A stretch of DNA of 6,828 nt from Sutterella sp. UBA1442 (GTDB lineage: Bacteria; Pseudomonadota; Gammaproteobacteria; Burkholderiales; Burkholderiaceae_F): assembly GCA_002329575.1 (NCBI GenBank), contig DCTK01000109.1, forward strand, positions 1 through 6,828, given 5' to 3'. The notes under the pieces were generated by a model that saw only the letters and a program-made list of their open reading frames with translations, was not told the origin of the DNA and searched no databases. Numbering within the stretch: position 1 is the stretch's first letter; every line of letters begins with the position of its first letter. The translations under genes and the position numbers were made by a program. Positions 6,290-6,828 of the stretch are shown piece by piece.

Positions 6290-6828
6290 ATGAAAACTGC
6301 ACAAGAATTGCGCGCCGGTAACGTCGTGATGATCGGCAAGGATCCGATGGTGGTCTTGAAGGCCGAATACTCCAAGAGCGGCCGTAACGCCTCTGTCGTG
6401 AAGATGAAGTTGAAGAACCTCTTGACGGGCGCAGGTACCGAAACCGTTTATCGCGCTGACGACAAGTTTGAAGACTTGGTCCTCGAACGCAAGGAAGTGA
6501 CCTACAGCTACTTTGCCGATCCGCATTATGTTTGGATGGACGAAGAATACAACCAATACGAAGTTGAAGCCGACGTGATGGAAGACGCCATGAAGTACCT
6601 CGAAGACGGTATGCCCGCCGAAGTGGTCTTCTACCAAGGCCGCGCCATCAGCGTGGAATTGCCCACGATCTTGGTGCGTAAGGTGGCTTACACGGAACCT
6701 GCCGTCAAGGGTGACACCTCCGGTAAAGTCATGAAGCCGGCTCGTTTGGACACGGGCTATGAATTGCAAGTGCCCGCCTTCGTCGAAACCGACGACAAGA
6801 TCGAAATCGATACACGTACAGGTGAATA
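6290..6828 (+). CDS. efp: Translation elongation factor P, 3' end cut by window edge
   Basis: EF-P binds between the P and E sites of the ribosome and promotes peptide bond formation at consecutive prolines. The visible 179 codons read [11 protein letters not shown] at the start, [12 protein letters not shown] around the modified position, [16 protein letters not shown] near the C-terminus and IDTRTGE at the edge. Arg32 at the tip of the domain I loop (Ser30-Gly-Arg32-Asn) identifies the rhamnosylated class and matches the EarP encoded upstream, whereas E. coli EF-P has Lys34 there. Domain boundaries are roughly 1-64, 65-127 and 128 onward. Family members end about 6-10 residues further on, so the gene is nearly complete; no stop is in the window. 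An AGGA (6276-6279) 10 nt before the ATG serves as ribosome binding site. Codon choice is strongly biased (leucine is TTG nine times, CTC three times), as expected of a highly expressed gene. A long antisense frame over it is a shadow. Confidence 0.97.
   Translation, partial: MKTAQELRAGNVVMIGKDPMVVLKAEYSKSGRNASVVKMKLKNLLTGAGTETVYRADDKFEDLVLERKEVTYSYFADPHYVWMDEEYNQYEVEADVMEDAMKYLEDGMPAEVVFYQGRAISVELPTILVRKVAYTEPAVKGDTSGKVMKPARLDTGYELQVPAFVETDDKIEIDTRTGE

Noticed and set aside
6236..6769. 177-codon open frame on the minus strand opposite efp
   Set aside because: It is a by-product of the strong codon bias of efp. The plus-strand frame is an unmistakable EF-P, and the antisense product is histidine- and phenylalanine-rich with no family resemblance.
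1..6828. CRISPR array, insertion sequence, prophage or defence island
   Set aside because: No arrays of spaced repeats, transposase, integrase or terminal repeats were seen; all genes are recognised housekeeping or transport genes.

Overview
This is an ordinary-looking piece of proteobacterial core chromosome, most likely from a betaproteobacterium. Three observations support that. EF-P is of the arginine-32 type and sits next to EarP, a pairing known from betaproteobacteria and some gammaproteobacteria such as Pseudomonas. uvrC and pgsA overlap, with a tRNA-Gly(GCC) further along the same strand, an order common in betaproteobacteria. Base composition looks balanced rather than very GC-rich, and the strongly biased efp gene uses TTG and CTC for leucine and never CTG. 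A gut Burkholderiales of Sutterellaceae type would fit, but that placement is a guess from composition and gene order.

Layout. Minus strand, read from right to left: uvrC (start 4957), pgsA (overlapping uvrC by 8 nt), a rho-independent terminator, a strong promoter, an NhaC-family antiporter gene, a perfect 10-bp hairpin, an Ogt/Ada-C-type O6-alkylguanine-DNA alkyltransferase gene, then a consensus promoter and the first 22 nt of tRNA-Gly(GCC), which runs off the left edge. Plus strand: earP starts 58 bp from uvrC and diverges from it. A 161-bp leader region with two stem-loops follows, then efp, which runs off the right edge with only its last few codons missing. No gene-free stretch exceeds 300 bp; the longest is 2291-2502, which holds the pgsA terminator and the antiporter promoter.

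Functional themes. EarP and EF-P form one pathway: EarP transfers rhamnose from dTDP-L-rhamnose to Arg32 of EF-P, and modified EF-P rescues ribosomes stalled at consecutive prolines. UvrC (nucleotide excision repair) and Ogt (direct reversal of alkylation) are both DNA repair proteins but appear to be separate transcription units. PgsA makes the phosphatidylglycerol precursor. The antiporter is a membrane ion or solute exchanger. I found no mobile element, CRISPR array, toxin-antitoxin pair or evident new defence system. The points most worth checking are the structured efp leader, a strong Pro-Pro-Asp stall motif inside EarP itself, the hairpin just upstream of ogt, and the antiporter/ogt pair lying between pgsA and tRNA-Gly.
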